A stretch of DNA of 64,000 nucleotides from Rhodoferax sp. WC2427 (GCF_040822085.1 NZ_CP162006.1:3348001-3412000), one strand, 5' to 3'; counted from the stretch's first letter, positions 20,025 through 28,822 are shown. Translations and numbers: made by a program. Notes: a model not told the origin generated them from the letters alone.

Positions 20025-23000
20025 GCCGCGCAGGCAACAGGAACTTTTGCTCAAACACATCGGCGGGCACTGGCCGGCTGAACAGAAAGCCCTGCATTTC
20101 GTCGCAGCCCATCAGGCGCAGCAGCCGCGACTGCTCCTCGGTTTCCACGCCCTCGGCCACCACCTTGAGCTTGAACGCGTGGGCCAGATTGATGATGGTG
20201 GACACCAGCGACAGCCCGCGCGGGCCGGTGACCATATCCACCACGAAGGTGCGGTCGATCTTCAGCGTGTCTACCGGCAGGCGCGACAACTGGCCTAGCG
20301 ACGAGTAGCCGGTGCCGAAGTCGTCGATGGCAATGGTCAGCCCCATGGCGCGGATGGCCAGCAAGGTGGCGCTGCTGCGCTGCACGTCTTCCATGATCAG
20401 GCTCTCGGTGATCTCCAGTTCCAGGCTCTGCGCCGCCTGGGGGTCGGTACCAATCACCTGTTCCAGGGCGGAGACGAAGTTGCGGTGGCGCAGCTGCAGC
20501 GGCGACACGTTGACAGCGATCCGCACCGGCTCCAGTCCGGCCGCACGCCAACGCTGGTAGTCCTCCTGCGCCTTGCGCAAGGCCCACAGGCCGACTTCGT
20601 AAATCAGCCCGGTCTCTTCCAGAATGGGAATGAAATGCCCCGGCGGCACCAGGCCGTTTTTGGGGTCGTTCCAGCGGATCAGCGCCTCTGCACTGGTGAC
20701 TTTGCCCGTGCCCAGGTCCACCTTGGGCTGGTAATGCAGCACAAACTGCTCCAGGTCCAGGGCAGTACGCAGGCGGCTTTCCAGGTCGAGCGCAGCGGCC
20801 ACCCGGGTGTCCATTTCGGGGGCATAGAACATCAGGTGCTCGGCCGAGCCTTTGGCCCGTTTCAGGGCCGACTCGGCATTGCGCAACAGGGTTTCGGCAT
20901 CTTCGCCGTCCAGCGGGTACAGCACCACGCCAATCTTGCCGGCAATGCGCAGATCCGAGCCCTGCAACCGGTAAGGGTGGGCAAAACAGTCGCGCAATAG
21001 CTGCTCCAGCTCCAGCGCCACACTTCCCACGTCGCGCGGCCCCAGCAAGAGCACGCCAAAGCAGTTGACCCCCACGCGCGCCGCCGCCTCCAGCGGCACG
21101 CCGCCAACGCGAATGCGTTGTGCCAATTGGTTGAGCAAATCGTCACCCGCCGCCCGACCCAAGGTGTCGTTGATGGCCCGAAAGCGCTCGATATCGATCA
21201 AAGCCAACGCCAGACTGCTGCGGCCACCGTCAAACATGCGTACATGCTGGCCTACTTGCTCCAGAAACAGGGTGCGGTTGGGCAGTCCGGTGACTTCGTC
21301 GTAGTAGGCCAGATAAGTGAGCTTGTCGGCCTTTTCGATGTGGTCGAGCGCAAAGCCGATGTCGCTGGCCAGCTCGGACAACAGCGCCAACTCCTCGTCG
21401 TCAAAAAACCCGGTCTCGTCGGCATACAAGGCAAATACCCCCACCACCGTCTCATTGACCAGCAAGGGCAACACCGCCATGGCGCAGATCCCCTGGTCCA
21501 TGTGCGCCTTCAGGTACTGGCTGCCGGAGAATTCCTTCATGTCGTTGAGCACCATGGGCTTCTTGGCCTTGATGGCCCGCACGGTCATGGAATTCGCATG
21601 CTTTGCGCCATCTTGCAGGGAAAAACTGTCCTGGATATAGGCCAAAAACTCGCGCTCCACATTCGACGAAGCGATGGGCAGGATCTGCAGCGCATCCCAA
21701 TCGGTCAGGCCGATCCAGGCCATCTTGAACTGGCCCAGCTCCACGGCAATCCGGCAGGCCTCCTGGAACAGCTCTTCATGGTTGCGCACACGGACAATCA
21801 AGGCGTTGATACCGCTGAGTACGGCGTACACACGGTTGAGCCGCTTGATGCGCCGCTCAGCCGACCGCTGGTCGGTAATGTCCTCCCCGATGCTGGCAAT
21901 GCCCACCACCTCGCCCGCTACCGAATGCAACAGGGTGTGGTTCCAGCGGATCAACCGGAGGGCTCCCTGGCGCGTCTGGATTTCACTTTCAAAATGGGCC
22001 ATGCCCGGCTGGTTGGCCAGCAAGGCGGCAAACCGTGCGCGTCCGGCGTCTGCCGCATGCGGCAGGAAAATACCGAAGAACTCACGGCCCATGACTTCTG
22101 CCCGCTGCCAGCCCGTCAGCCGCAGCAGGTAGTCGTTGGAATAGGTGACCTGCCCTTCGCGGTCCAACATCATCGCCACCAGTTCCAGGTGACCCAGCAT
22201 GTCGTTGAAGCGTCGGTTGCTTTCCACCAGCGCTTCGGCAGCACGCTTGCGCTCGACCACTTCGGCCTGCAGTTTCTCGGCCTGCCCCCGCACCTCTTTG
22301 TAGAGGCTGCCGTTTTCAAAGATGCGGCCGACTTGCGCCGCCAGAATGGTCACGATCTGCTCGTCTTCATCGCTGAAATCCACCGCACCCAGCTTGTCCA
22401 CCAGGCACATCCAGCCGTAGGTGTGCGACAAGGACACCACCGGCACCACCAGGCTGGCATACAGCGGAGGATAGCCCGGCGGCAGCCCTACCGACGCGGG
22501 GTTACCGTCGGCACAGCGGATGCGGCGGGAGCGGCGTTGGGCACGCACTTCGCCCAGCAAACCATGGTCGATGTCGGGACGCTGCAGCTTGGTCAGTACC
22601 GCGGCATCGATGCCACTGGTGAAAAATACGGGCTCGGGCTGGCCCTTCCCTTGCACGCACAGCAACACGTACTTGGCTCCCATCAGGTCGCGCGCCCCCC
22701 GGCAGACCTTGCCAAGCAGCACCACCGGGTCGTGCTCCGAGGCCAGATGCAAATTCAGATCGGTCAAGGCCGCCAGGCGCCGGTTGGTGGCGCGCAGGTC
22801 GTCCAGTTTCTCCGACAACTTGTCGCTCATCAGCCGCATGTGGGCGCGGTCAAACTCCAGCGTGTCGGGCACGGTCAAAGCTTGGGCCACAGGGATGTGC
22901 GCCAGAGACTGGGCAATCGCCAGCAAAATTTCTTCGGGCTCACAGGGCTTGACCAGCACCCGCGACACACCACAGCTCTTGGCCAGGTTACGGGCCTCGC

Positions 23001-23262
23001 GCTCCCGGTAGTGCGCGCTGTAGAAGATCACCTCGGTGGCCGCACACAGCGGGTCGGCACGCAGCTGGCGCACAAACTCGTAGCCATCCATGGTGGGCAT
23101 CAGGATGTCGGAGATCACCAGGTCCGGGCGCGTTGCGCGCACCATTGCCAGGCCCTGGGCGCCGTCAGCGGCTTCCAATGGCTGGTGGCCACCATGGCGG
23201 ATCAACGCGACGAGCAACTCGCGGTTTTCTGCCAGATCATCAACAACCAATATTTTCGCCAT
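20014..23262 (-). CDS. REC-GAF-PAS-GAF-GGDEF-EAL protein, likely c-di-GMP phosphodiesterase
   Basis: Cytoplasmic signalling protein of 1082 residues: receiver with Asp52 (SDILMP), GAF about 165-315, PAS about 350-470, GAF about 485-645, GGDEF domain about 650-815, EAL about 830-1075. The diguanylate cyclase active-site motif is GVNCF (residues 731-735) instead of GGDEF, so cyclase activity should be lost. The EAL domain looks intact: EAL at 859-861, NVSPLQLR, ITESLI and [10 protein letters not shown]. The likely output is c-di-GMP hydrolysis controlled by phosphorylation of the receiver. It is the last gene of a three-gene operon, 17 bp after the single-domain receiver gene. Confidence 0.94.
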   Translation of the reverse strand: MAKILVVDDLAENRELLVALIRHGGHQPLEAADGAQGLAMVRATRPDLVISDILMPTMDGYEFVRQLRADPLCAATEVIFYSAHYREREARNLAKSCGVSRVLVKPCEPEEILLAIAQSLAHIPVAQALTVPDTLEFDRAHMRLMSDKLSEKLDDLRATNRRLAALTDLNLHLASEHDPVVLLGKVCRGARDLMGAKYVLLCVQGKGQPEPVFFTSGIDAAVLTKLQRPDIDHGLLGEVRAQRRSRRIRCADGNPASVGLPPGYPPLYASLVVPVVSLSHTYGWMCLVDKLGAVDFSDEDEQIVTILAAQVGRIFENGSLYKEVRGQAEKLQAEVVERKRAAEALVESNRRFNDMLGHLELVAMMLDREGQVTYSNDYLLRLTGWQRAEVMGREFFGIFLPHAADAGRARFAALLANQPGMAHFESEIQTRQGALRLIRWNHTLLHSVAGEVVGIASIGEDITDQRSAERRIKRLNRVYAVLSGINALIVRVRNHEELFQEACRIAVELGQFKMAWIGLTDWDALQILPIASSNVEREFLAYIQDSFSLQDGAKHANSMTVRAIKAKKPMVLNDMKEFSGSQYLKAHMDQGICAMAVLPLLVNETVVGVFALYADETGFFDDEELALLSELASDIGFALDHIEKADKLTYLAYYDEVTGLPNRTLFLEQVGQHVRMFDGGRSSLALALIDIERFRAINDTLGRAAGDDLLNQLAQRIRVGGVPLEAAARVGVNCFGVLLLGPRDVGSVALELEQLLRDCFAHPYRLQGSDLRIAGKIGVVLYPLDGEDAETLLRNAESALKRAKGSAEHLMFYAPEMDTRVAAALDLESRLRTALDLEQFVLHYQPKVDLGTGKVTSAEALIRWNDPKNGLVPPGHFIPILEETGLIYEVGLWALRKAQEDYQRWRAAGLEPVRIAVNVSPLQLRHRNFVSALEQVIGTDPQAAQSLELEITESLIMEDVQRSSATLLAIRAMGLTIAIDDFGTGYSSLGQLSRLPVDTLKIDRTFVVDMVTGPRGLSLVSTIINLAHAFKLKVVAEGVETEEQSRLLRLMGCDEMQGFLFSRPVPADVFEQKFLLPARLTG

Positions 23263-23279
23263 GGACCATTCCGTAGAAG

Positions 23280-23678
23280 TTATGCGCCTGGCGGGCTGGG
23301 AGCCCGAAGCCCAGGCGGTAGGAAGGCCGCGATTTGCTCTACAAAAGTCTCGGGAGTAATGGGTTTGGTCAGGTAGTTGTCAAAGCCTGCGGCCAGCGCA
23401 ATATCGCGGTCGCCGGGCATGGAAAAGGCGGTCACGGCAATCACCGGTACCACGCGCCACAGCGGGTTGGCGTGCAAACGCTGTACCACTTCATAGCCAT
23501 TGAGCACCGGCATCTGCAAGTCACAGAGCACCAGGTCAGGGTGTTCACGCAAGGCTATTTCGACACCCGCGCCACCATCTGCCGCTTCCAGCATGGTATA
23601 GCCCTGGCGGTCCAGCAGGTAGCGCACCAGTTCACGGCTGAACTCGTCGTCTTCGATCACCAGAATATGTGCGGGCAT
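23280..23678 (-). CDS. single-domain response regulator
   Basis: Stand-alone receiver of 132 residues: acidic pocket IEDDEF near residues 8-13, phospho-acceptor Asp in LCDLQMP, switch Thr in AVTAFS and conserved Lys in LTKPITPE. It has no output domain and would act through protein contacts or as a phosphate relay or sink. It lies 3 bp downstream of the PAS histidine kinase gene and 17 bp before the REC-EAL gene, so all three are probably one signalling chain. Confidence 0.93.
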   Translation of the reverse strand: MPAHILVIEDDEFSRELVRYLLDRQGYTMLEAADGGAGVEIALREHPDLVLCDLQMPVLNGYEVVQRLHANPLWRVVPVIAVTAFSMPGDRDIALAAGFDNYLTKPITPETFVEQIAAFLPPGLRAPSPPGA

Positions 23679-23681
23679 AGG

Positions 23682-25526
23682 CTACTCCAGCGGGAGCTCC
23701 AGGGTAAAAATGCTGCCTTGCCCATGCACGCTGCGCACGGTGATGTTCCCACCCAGCTCCACGGCCAGTTTGCGGCTAAGGTGCAAGCCCAGGCCGGTGC
23801 CTTCGAATCGGCGCCGGTCAGCCGCCTCGACCCTTGAAAACGCCTCGAACAAGCGGCCCTGGTCGGCTGCGGGTATGCCGGGGCCGGTGTCTTCCACGCT
23901 GATGCGCAGTGCCTGGCCGTCCGCAGTCGGGCAGGTTTCCAGTTGCAGGCACACCCGCCCGTGCTCGGTGAACTTGATGGCGTTGCCCAGCAGATTGATG
24001 ACGATCTGGCTAACCGCCCGGCGGTCGGTTTGCAATACCAGCGCATTCGGGGCCAGCCGCAGCGCCAGTTCCAGCCCCTTGTTTTCGGCCTCGGGGCGCA
24101 GCGTGGCGGCCAGCTCCACCAGCAATGCCTGGCAATCCACCGCTTCGCGCGTCGGGTCAAACTTGTTGGCGCCCAACTTGGCCAGATCAAGCAGGTCGTT
24201 GATCAAGGACAACAGGTGGCGGGCGCTGGTCTGGACGATGCGCAGTTGCTTGTCCTGCTCTTCGTTGAGCGGGCCGGGCAATTGCATGCGCAGCGTACCG
24301 GTGAAGCCGATGATGGAGTTCAACGGTGTGCGCAACTCGTGCGACATGCTGGCAAAAAAACGGTCCTTGACCAGCGCAGCGCTTTCCAGCTCGCGGTTCT
24401 TATTGTGCAAGGTCTGCTCAAAGCGTTTGCGCTCGGTCACATCGCGGATGGCACTGGACACAAACAGACCGTCTTCCGTCTCCAGCGGGCTCAGGCTGAT
24501 CTCGACCGGAAACTCCGAGCCGTCCTTGCGCTGCCCAAACAGATCCAGTCCCGCCCCCATCGACCGGGCGCGCGGCTGCGAAAAGAAGCCGCCGCGGTTG
24601 CCCGGGTGCTGGTGGCGAAAACGCTCAGGCACCAGAATTTCAATCTTCTCGCCCAACAACTCTTCGCGGCTCCAGCCAAACAGCTTCACCGCCTGTGAAT
24701 TGACCAGCACCATGGTGCCGTCGCGGTTGACGATCACCATCGCGTCCGGGGCCGACTCCAGCAGGTCCTTGAACTTCTGGTCGGCCTTCTTGCGGTCGGT
24801 GATGTCGCGGATGGCGCTCATCACCATGGTGCCCTCTTCGGTAGCAATGGGGCTGAGGCTGATTTCCACCGGAAACTCTTCGCCGCCCTTGCGCAGACCA
24901 AACAGCTCCAGGCCGGCCCCCATGGTGCGGGTGCGCGGCTGCTCCAGAAAATGGCTGCGGTGGCCCAGGTGGGCACTGCGAAAGCGCTTGGGCAGCAGCA
25001 CCTCGATCGGCTGTCCCAGCAGCTCCGCCCGCCCATGTCCAAAGACCTTTTCCGCCTGGGAGTTGACCAGCACAATGCGCCCGGTCACGTTGACCATCAC
25101 GATGGCATCCGGCGTGGACTCCAGCAAATCATGGAAACGGGCTTCCACCAGCTTGGCATCGCGCAGCACCTTCAGGTGGGTCACGTCCTTTTGGTTGGAG
25201 AGAAAGTACGCCAAATGGCCATTGGCATCGTTGACCACCTTGGTCGAAATGCTGGTGTGCACCAAAGTGCCGTCTTTGCGGCGGCGCACGGCCTCGTACA
25301 CCACCATGCCCAGGCGCAAAACCTCGGCCTGGGCCTGCAACTCCTCGTCGGCGCGGTCTCTAGGAATGATCAGGTCGAATACCGACTGCCCCACCGCCTC
25401 GCTCTCGCTGTAGCCAAAAATGGTTTCGGCCGCCGGGTTCCAGTTCAAGACCTGTCCGGTTGGCGAAATGGCCAACAGCGCATCCGGGTTGAGTGCCCAG
25501 AGCGTATCGGTGGAGGCCGGGGTCAT
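23682..25526 (-). CDS. multi-PAS histidine kinase
   Basis: Soluble sensor kinase of about 614 residues. Three PAS modules follow one another (about residues 10-120, 135-250 and 260-370). The second and third share near-duplicate phrases such as FPVEISLSP and RARSMGAGLDLFG/RTRTMGAGLELFG, which points to internal duplication. HisKA carries the phospho-acceptor His in SMSHELRTPLNSIIGF, and HATPase_c has NLLGNAIKF, DTGPGIP and GTGLGLHLS. No membrane segment is seen. The frame extends to 25682, but the start MTPASTDTLWALNPD puts the first PAS near the N-terminus and avoids an odd Cys-containing leader. First gene of the operon with the receiver and REC-EAL genes. Confidence 0.93.
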   Translation of the reverse strand: MTPASTDTLWALNPDALLAISPTGQVLNWNPAAETIFGYSESEAVGQSVFDLIIPRDRADEELQAQAEVLRLGMVVYEAVRRRKDGTLVHTSISTKVVNDANGHLAYFLSNQKDVTHLKVLRDAKLVEARFHDLLESTPDAIVMVNVTGRIVLVNSQAEKVFGHGRAELLGQPIEVLLPKRFRSAHLGHRSHFLEQPRTRTMGAGLELFGLRKGGEEFPVEISLSPIATEEGTMVMSAIRDITDRKKADQKFKDLLESAPDAMVIVNRDGTMVLVNSQAVKLFGWSREELLGEKIEILVPERFRHQHPGNRGGFFSQPRARSMGAGLDLFGQRKDGSEFPVEISLSPLETEDGLFVSSAIRDVTERKRFEQTLHNKNRELESAALVKDRFFASMSHELRTPLNSIIGFTGTLRMQLPGPLNEEQDKQLRIVQTSARHLLSLINDLLDLAKLGANKFDPTREAVDCQALLVELAATLRPEAENKGLELALRLAPNALVLQTDRRAVSQIVINLLGNAIKFTEHGRVCLQLETCPTADGQALRISVEDTGPGIPAADQGRLFEAFSRVEAADRRRFEGTGLGLHLSRKLAVELGGNITVRSVHGQGSIFTLELPLE

Positions 25527-25792
25527 CCAGCCGCCCTTCGCAAGCAGTCCAAACGGGTCAGCACGGGGCTCCGCAGCATTGCATGCGTGTGTGACAAGAG
25601 AGTTTCGTGCAAATGCATCAACATCTCCGAAATGTAACAAGTAGTTACCAGTATACCCATATGGCCCCAGGACACCCCTCACAGGCAGGACGCAGTCCCA
25701 AGGTATGTCTTCATACTAGTCCACAAAAACTCCATTCAAAAAATGAATACCCGTACGGTACACCCTCTTAGTGTGCACAAGCTAATCCTGCC

Positions 25793-25838
25793 CCAGCGCT
25801 TATTCCATCAGCACGAGAAGCTACAACTTTAGTAGCAA
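25793..25838. repeat. palindromic intergenic repeat, copy 3
   Basis: Member of the dispersed family (CAGCGCTTATTCCATCAGCA and then AGCTAC...GTAGC). It lies directly past the 3' end of the decayed XRE-cupin copy. A matching copy follows the intact gene at 28112-28160, so the repeat seems to have been duplicated with the gene. The rest of the 25527-25839 gap has two short dyads (GTATG/CATAC at 25703-25716 and ATTCA/TGAAT near 25734-25748) and no gene. Confidence 0.75.
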
Positions 25839-25839
25839 A

Positions 25840-26187
25840 TCACAAATACGGCGGCGTGCAGGCCGAAACAATTTCCACCACGCTGTCGCCGGTATTGCGA
25901 AAGCGGTGCGGCAGGCTGCTGTCAAACAGGTAGGCATCGCCCGCCTTCAACACGCGTACCTGGTCACCCACGGTGAGCTCGATTTCGCCGCTGAGCACAA
26001 TGCCGCCCTCGTGCGACTCGTGTTCCAGCATGGTCAAGGGCACGCGACCCAGAATTTTGCGTAGCGAGGCCACCGAAGGTCGGCGTTTGTTCTGCTCGGT
26101 GGCCGACAACGGGCTGGACGGCATGCCTGCCGCCAACTGGGTACCGTCCGAATTTTTGCAGCCAGCTAAGACGATGCATTCACCCAT
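25840..26187 (-). pseudogene. decayed copy of the XRE-cupin regulator gene
   Basis: 115-codon frame whose last 60 or so residues (HEGGIVLSGEIELTVGDQV to CTPPYL) are almost identical to the C-terminal cupin of the intact gene at 28162-28752. Upstream, EQNK and PSVASLRKIL also match, but a segment of exactly 213 bp (71 codons) is missing between two CATG sites, and the first helices of the DNA-binding domain are lost. The reading frame survives the deletion, so a small cupin protein may still be made, but it cannot bind DNA as an XRE regulator. It lies 13 bp past the end of the marR gene on the same strand. Confidence 0.8.
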
Positions 26188-26200
26188 TGAATCGTCGGCA

Positions 26201-26689
26201 TTACAACTCTGCCAGCGGAATACCTCCGGCTTGCTCGTCGGCCTTCAACAGCACGATCAACTCTGCCAGGTCCTGGTCCAGCCGCTGCAGACTGGCGCTG
26301 GGCAGCTTGCCCAGCGCCAAAGGCAACACACCCGCAAACGGACCCGGCACCTGGGCCAGCACCGCCAGTCCTGCGGGCAGTATCTGCAGTTGCACGTGGC
26401 GCCGATCCTCCGGCACTTTGACCGTACGGATCAGCTCTTTGCGCAGCAAGGCTTTGACCAGATTGCTGGCGGTACTTTGGTGGATGTCCATACTGTTGGC
26501 CAGCCCGCCCATGCCGATGGCGGGATGGTCTCTGACCACGCTCAGCGCCCACACCTGCGCGCTGCCCAGGCCGACCTGGCTTTCCACTTGCTGGAAATGG
26601 CTGCGCACTGCGTTGAACACCACCCGAAAACGCCGCAACACCTGGGCGGTAGTGGCGGAGGTCTCAGAAGCATCGGGTGACGGCAGCAT
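26201..26689 (-). CDS. MarR family transcriptional regulator
   Basis: Predicted dimeric winged-helix regulator of about 162 residues. The recognition region is GLANSMDIHQSTASNLVKALLRKELI, followed by the wing VKVPEDRRHVQLQILPAG, the usual MarR layout. The frame opens at 26731, but the start MLPSPDAS is preferred because it gives the normal length and leaves the operator-like palindrome outside the gene. It is divergent from clcB, with an 18 bp palindrome (26727-26744) and a repeated 10-mer in the shared region. The ligand is unknown; control of itself and of clcB is likely from position. Confidence 0.9.
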   Translation of the reverse strand: MLPSPDASETSATTAQVLRRFRVVFNAVRSHFQQVESQVGLGSAQVWALSVVRDHPAIGMGGLANSMDIHQSTASNLVKALLRKELIRTVKVPEDRRHVQLQILPAGLAVLAQVPGPFAGVLPLALGKLPSASLQRLDQDLAELIVLLKADEQAGGIPLAEL

Positions 26690-26709
26690 GGTTGGATGAT
26701 AGAGCCAGG

Positions 26710-26757
26710 TACACCCTACAATCCAATACATTGCAGCAAATGTAATTTACACCCTAC
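26710..26757. promoter_or_regulatory. MarR-type operator candidate between marR and clcB
   Basis: Perfect inverted repeat TACATT-GCAGCA-AATGTA at 26727-26744, flanked on both sides by the direct repeat TACACCCTAC (26710-26719 and 26748-26757). It lies in the short divergent region upstream of both genes. MarR proteins usually bind 16-20 bp palindromes of this kind. Confidence 0.6.
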
Positions 26758-26769
26758 CGAGTCCAAGCC

Positions 26770-28095
26770 ATGCAGCCGCATCCCCGCGTTTTCACTGCCT
26801 TCCAGCAAGAAGTGGCCGACTGGCGTTTGTGGGCCGGGCGCACCGTGGTGCTGGGGTTTGCAGCGATAGCGGGCTTGACGGTGGTGGCGTTTACCTGGTT
26901 GACGGAACATGCCCTGCACCTGTTTTCTGTGCTGGACGCGCAGGCCTGGTGGGCGCCTCTGCTGTGGACACCGGCTTGCACCGCAGCCATCGTCTGGCTG
27001 ACACGGCGGTTTGCGCCCGGCGCCGCTGGCTCGGGCATTCCGCAGGTGATGGCCGCACTGACCCCCGAAGTGCCGCCTGCTGCCCGCGGCCTGTTTGTGT
27101 CCTTGCGCCTGGCGCTGGCCAAGGCGTTGCTGACGGCCTGGGGCCTGCTGGCCGGTTTGTCGCTGGGGCGCGAAGGCCCATCGGTGCAGATTGCCGCCGG
27201 GGTGATGCACCACGCGCGCCGTTGGCTGCCCAAGGACTCGCGGGTATCGGAACACGGCCTGCTGCTGGCCGGAGGCGCCGCCGGCATTGCTGCGGCGTTC
27301 AACACTCCGTTGGGCGGCGTGATGTTTGCCATTGAAGAGCTGTCGCGTCGGCCCGAGCAGCGTAGCAGTGGACTGCTGCTGGCGGCCATCGTGCTCAGCG
27401 GTTTGATGGCCGTGTCGGTATACGGCAATACCACCTATTTTGGGGTGATACGCATCGACAATTTAAGTGTGGCGCTGCTGCTGCCGGGCCTGCTGGTTAC
27501 CGTGTGCTGCGGGCTGGCGGGCGGGCTGTTTGCGCGGCTGCTGGTGGTGTCGCTGTCTGGCAGCTCGGCCGATGTGTTCACCCGCTTTCGCCAGTCTGCA
27601 CCCGTGCGGTTTGCGGCGGCTTGCGGGCTGGCCGTGGCGGTGCTGGGGGTGGTGAGCCAGAGCGACACCTACGGCAGTGGCTACGGCCATACCCGCGCCA
27701 TGCTGGAGGGCCACGGCGACACGGCACCGCTGTACGTGTTGCTGAAGTTCATTGCCACCTGGATCACCACCTGGGCAGGGGTGCCCGCAGGCATTTTCGC
27801 GCCCTCCCTGGCGATTGGCGGGGCCCTGGGCAACGACATTGCGTTGCTGACCGGGTACGTCAACGCGCCCACGCTGATTGCTTTGGGCATGGCGGGCTTT
27901 CTGGCCGCCGTGACCCAAGCCCCTATGACATCGTTCATCATCGTGATGGAAATGGTGGACGGCCATGGCCTAGTGCTGAGCCTGATGGCCAGCGCCCTGG
28001 TGGCCAGCGGCGTATCACGCTTGGTGAGTGCGCCGCTGTATGCGTCACTGTCAGCGTTGCAGTTACGACGCCTGCCGCCCGAAACGCCACCATGA
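26770..28095 (+). CDS. clcB: CLC-type chloride channel/antiporter
   Basis: Integral membrane CLC protein of 441 residues. The selectivity-filter motifs are all present: GSGIPQVMAAL, GREGPSVQ (gating Glu about 135), GGAAGIAAAFNTPLGGVMFAIEEL and GVPAGIFAPSLAIGGALG. Both Glu of the IEE segment (about 189-190) remain, so the proton-pathway glutamate is present and Cl-/H+ exchange is more likely than simple channel flow. There is no C-terminal CBS domain. The divergent marR is its probable regulator. The clcB symbol rests on overall similarity; clcA-like is also possible. Confidence 0.92.
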   Translation: MQPHPRVFTAFQQEVADWRLWAGRTVVLGFAAIAGLTVVAFTWLTEHALHLFSVLDAQAWWAPLLWTPACTAAIVWLTRRFAPGAAGSGIPQVMAALTPEVPPAARGLFVSLRLALAKALLTAWGLLAGLSLGREGPSVQIAAGVMHHARRWLPKDSRVSEHGLLLAGGAAGIAAAFNTPLGGVMFAIEELSRRPEQRSSGLLLAAIVLSGLMAVSVYGNTTYFGVIRIDNLSVALLLPGLLVTVCCGLAGGLFARLLVVSLSGSSADVFTRFRQSAPVRFAAACGLAVAVLGVVSQSDTYGSGYGHTRAMLEGHGDTAPLYVLLKFIATWITTWAGVPAGIFAPSLAIGGALGNDIALLTGYVNAPTLIALGMAGFLAAVTQAPMTSFIIVMEMVDGHGLVLSLMASALVASGVSRLVSAPLYASLSALQLRRLPPETPP

Positions 28096-28111
28096 TTCCA
28101 CGCGTTTCAGG

Positions 28112-28160
28112 CCCCCAGCGCCTGACGGTACTGCATTAGCAGCTATTCATTCAATAGCAA
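28112..28160. repeat. palindromic intergenic repeat, copy 4
   Basis: Shorter or degraded member of the family (CCCAGCGCCTGACGGTACTG, then TAGCAGCTATTCATTCAATAGC), located between the 3' ends of clcB and the intact XRE-cupin gene. It corresponds in position to copy 3 behind the decayed regulator copy. Confidence 0.7.
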
Positions 28161-28161
28161 A

Positions 28162-28752
28162 CTACAAATACGGCGGCGTACAGGCCGAGACGATCTCGAC
28201 CACGCTGTCGCCGGTATTGCGAAAGCGGTGCGGCAGGCTGCTGTCAAACAGGTAGGCATCGCCCGCCTTCAACACGCGTACCTGGTCGCCCACGGTGAGC
28301 TCGATTTCGCCGCTGAGCACAATGCCCCCCTCGTGCGAGTCGTGCTCCAGCATGTCCACGCCGGTGTCGGCCCCGGGCGCGTAGCGTTCTTGCAGGATTT
28401 GCAGGTTGTGGGCGCGGGCGTTGCCCACTTGGCGCAGCGTCAGGGTGCGGTCGCCGCTGGCACCGGGGGCGTGGCGCGTCAGGCGGGAGGTCAAATCCAC
28501 CAGGTCGGCCGGGCTGTGGAACACGGCATCGGCCTGGGGCTGGTCGGGCTCGAAAAACTCGGCCATGGTCAGCGGCACGCCACTCAAAATCTTGCGCAGC
28601 GAGGCCACCGAGGGGCTGCTCTTGTTCTGCTCGATGGTCGAAATCTGGCTGGACGGCACGCCCGCCCGCTCCGCCAGCTGCCGCTGCGACCAGCCCGCCG
28701 CCATGCGCACCTGGCGCAAGCGGCTCCCCACATCAAACGGACCATCCCGCAT
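28162..28752 (-). CDS. XRE-family regulator with C-terminal cupin
   Basis: Transcription factor of about 196 residues: helix-turn-helix at about 10-64 (RLRQVRMAAGWSQRQLAER, then PSSQISTIEQNKSSPSVASL) and a cupin at about 120-190 (HEGGIVLSGEIELTVGDQV, DSSLPHRFRN) that would bind a small effector. PuuR and related amino-acid or polyamine regulators share this design. The start MRDGPFDVGSRL is chosen because it begins the HTH at the usual place; the longer frame runs through the divergent davB promoter. It is divergent from davB-davA, so control of lysine catabolism is likely. A decayed copy lies at 25840-26187. Confidence 0.9.
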   Translation of the reverse strand: MRDGPFDVGSRLRQVRMAAGWSQRQLAERAGVPSSQISTIEQNKSSPSVASLRKILSGVPLTMAEFFEPDQPQADAVFHSPADLVDLTSRLTRHAPGASGDRTLTLRQVGNARAHNLQILQERYAPGADTGVDMLEHDSHEGGIVLSGEIELTVGDQVRVLKAGDAYLFDSSLPHRFRNTGDSVVEIVSACTPPYL

Positions 28753-28769
28753 AAATAATTTCCCCAAAC

Positions 28770-28792
28770 GCTCAATATTTTGAGCAAAATAT
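28770..28792. promoter_or_regulatory. overlapping palindromes between the XRE-cupin gene and davB
   Basis: Two perfect inverted repeats overlap: GCTCAA-TATT-TTGAGC (28770-28785) and ATATTTTG-AG-CAAAATAT (28775-28792). They lie in the 70 bp divergent region, 18 bp from the regulator start and about 30 bp from the davB start. This is a strong operator candidate for the XRE-cupin protein. Confidence 0.7.
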
Positions 28793-28822
28793 ACACCTAT
28801 ACCGATCACTTGCGAATTTTCC

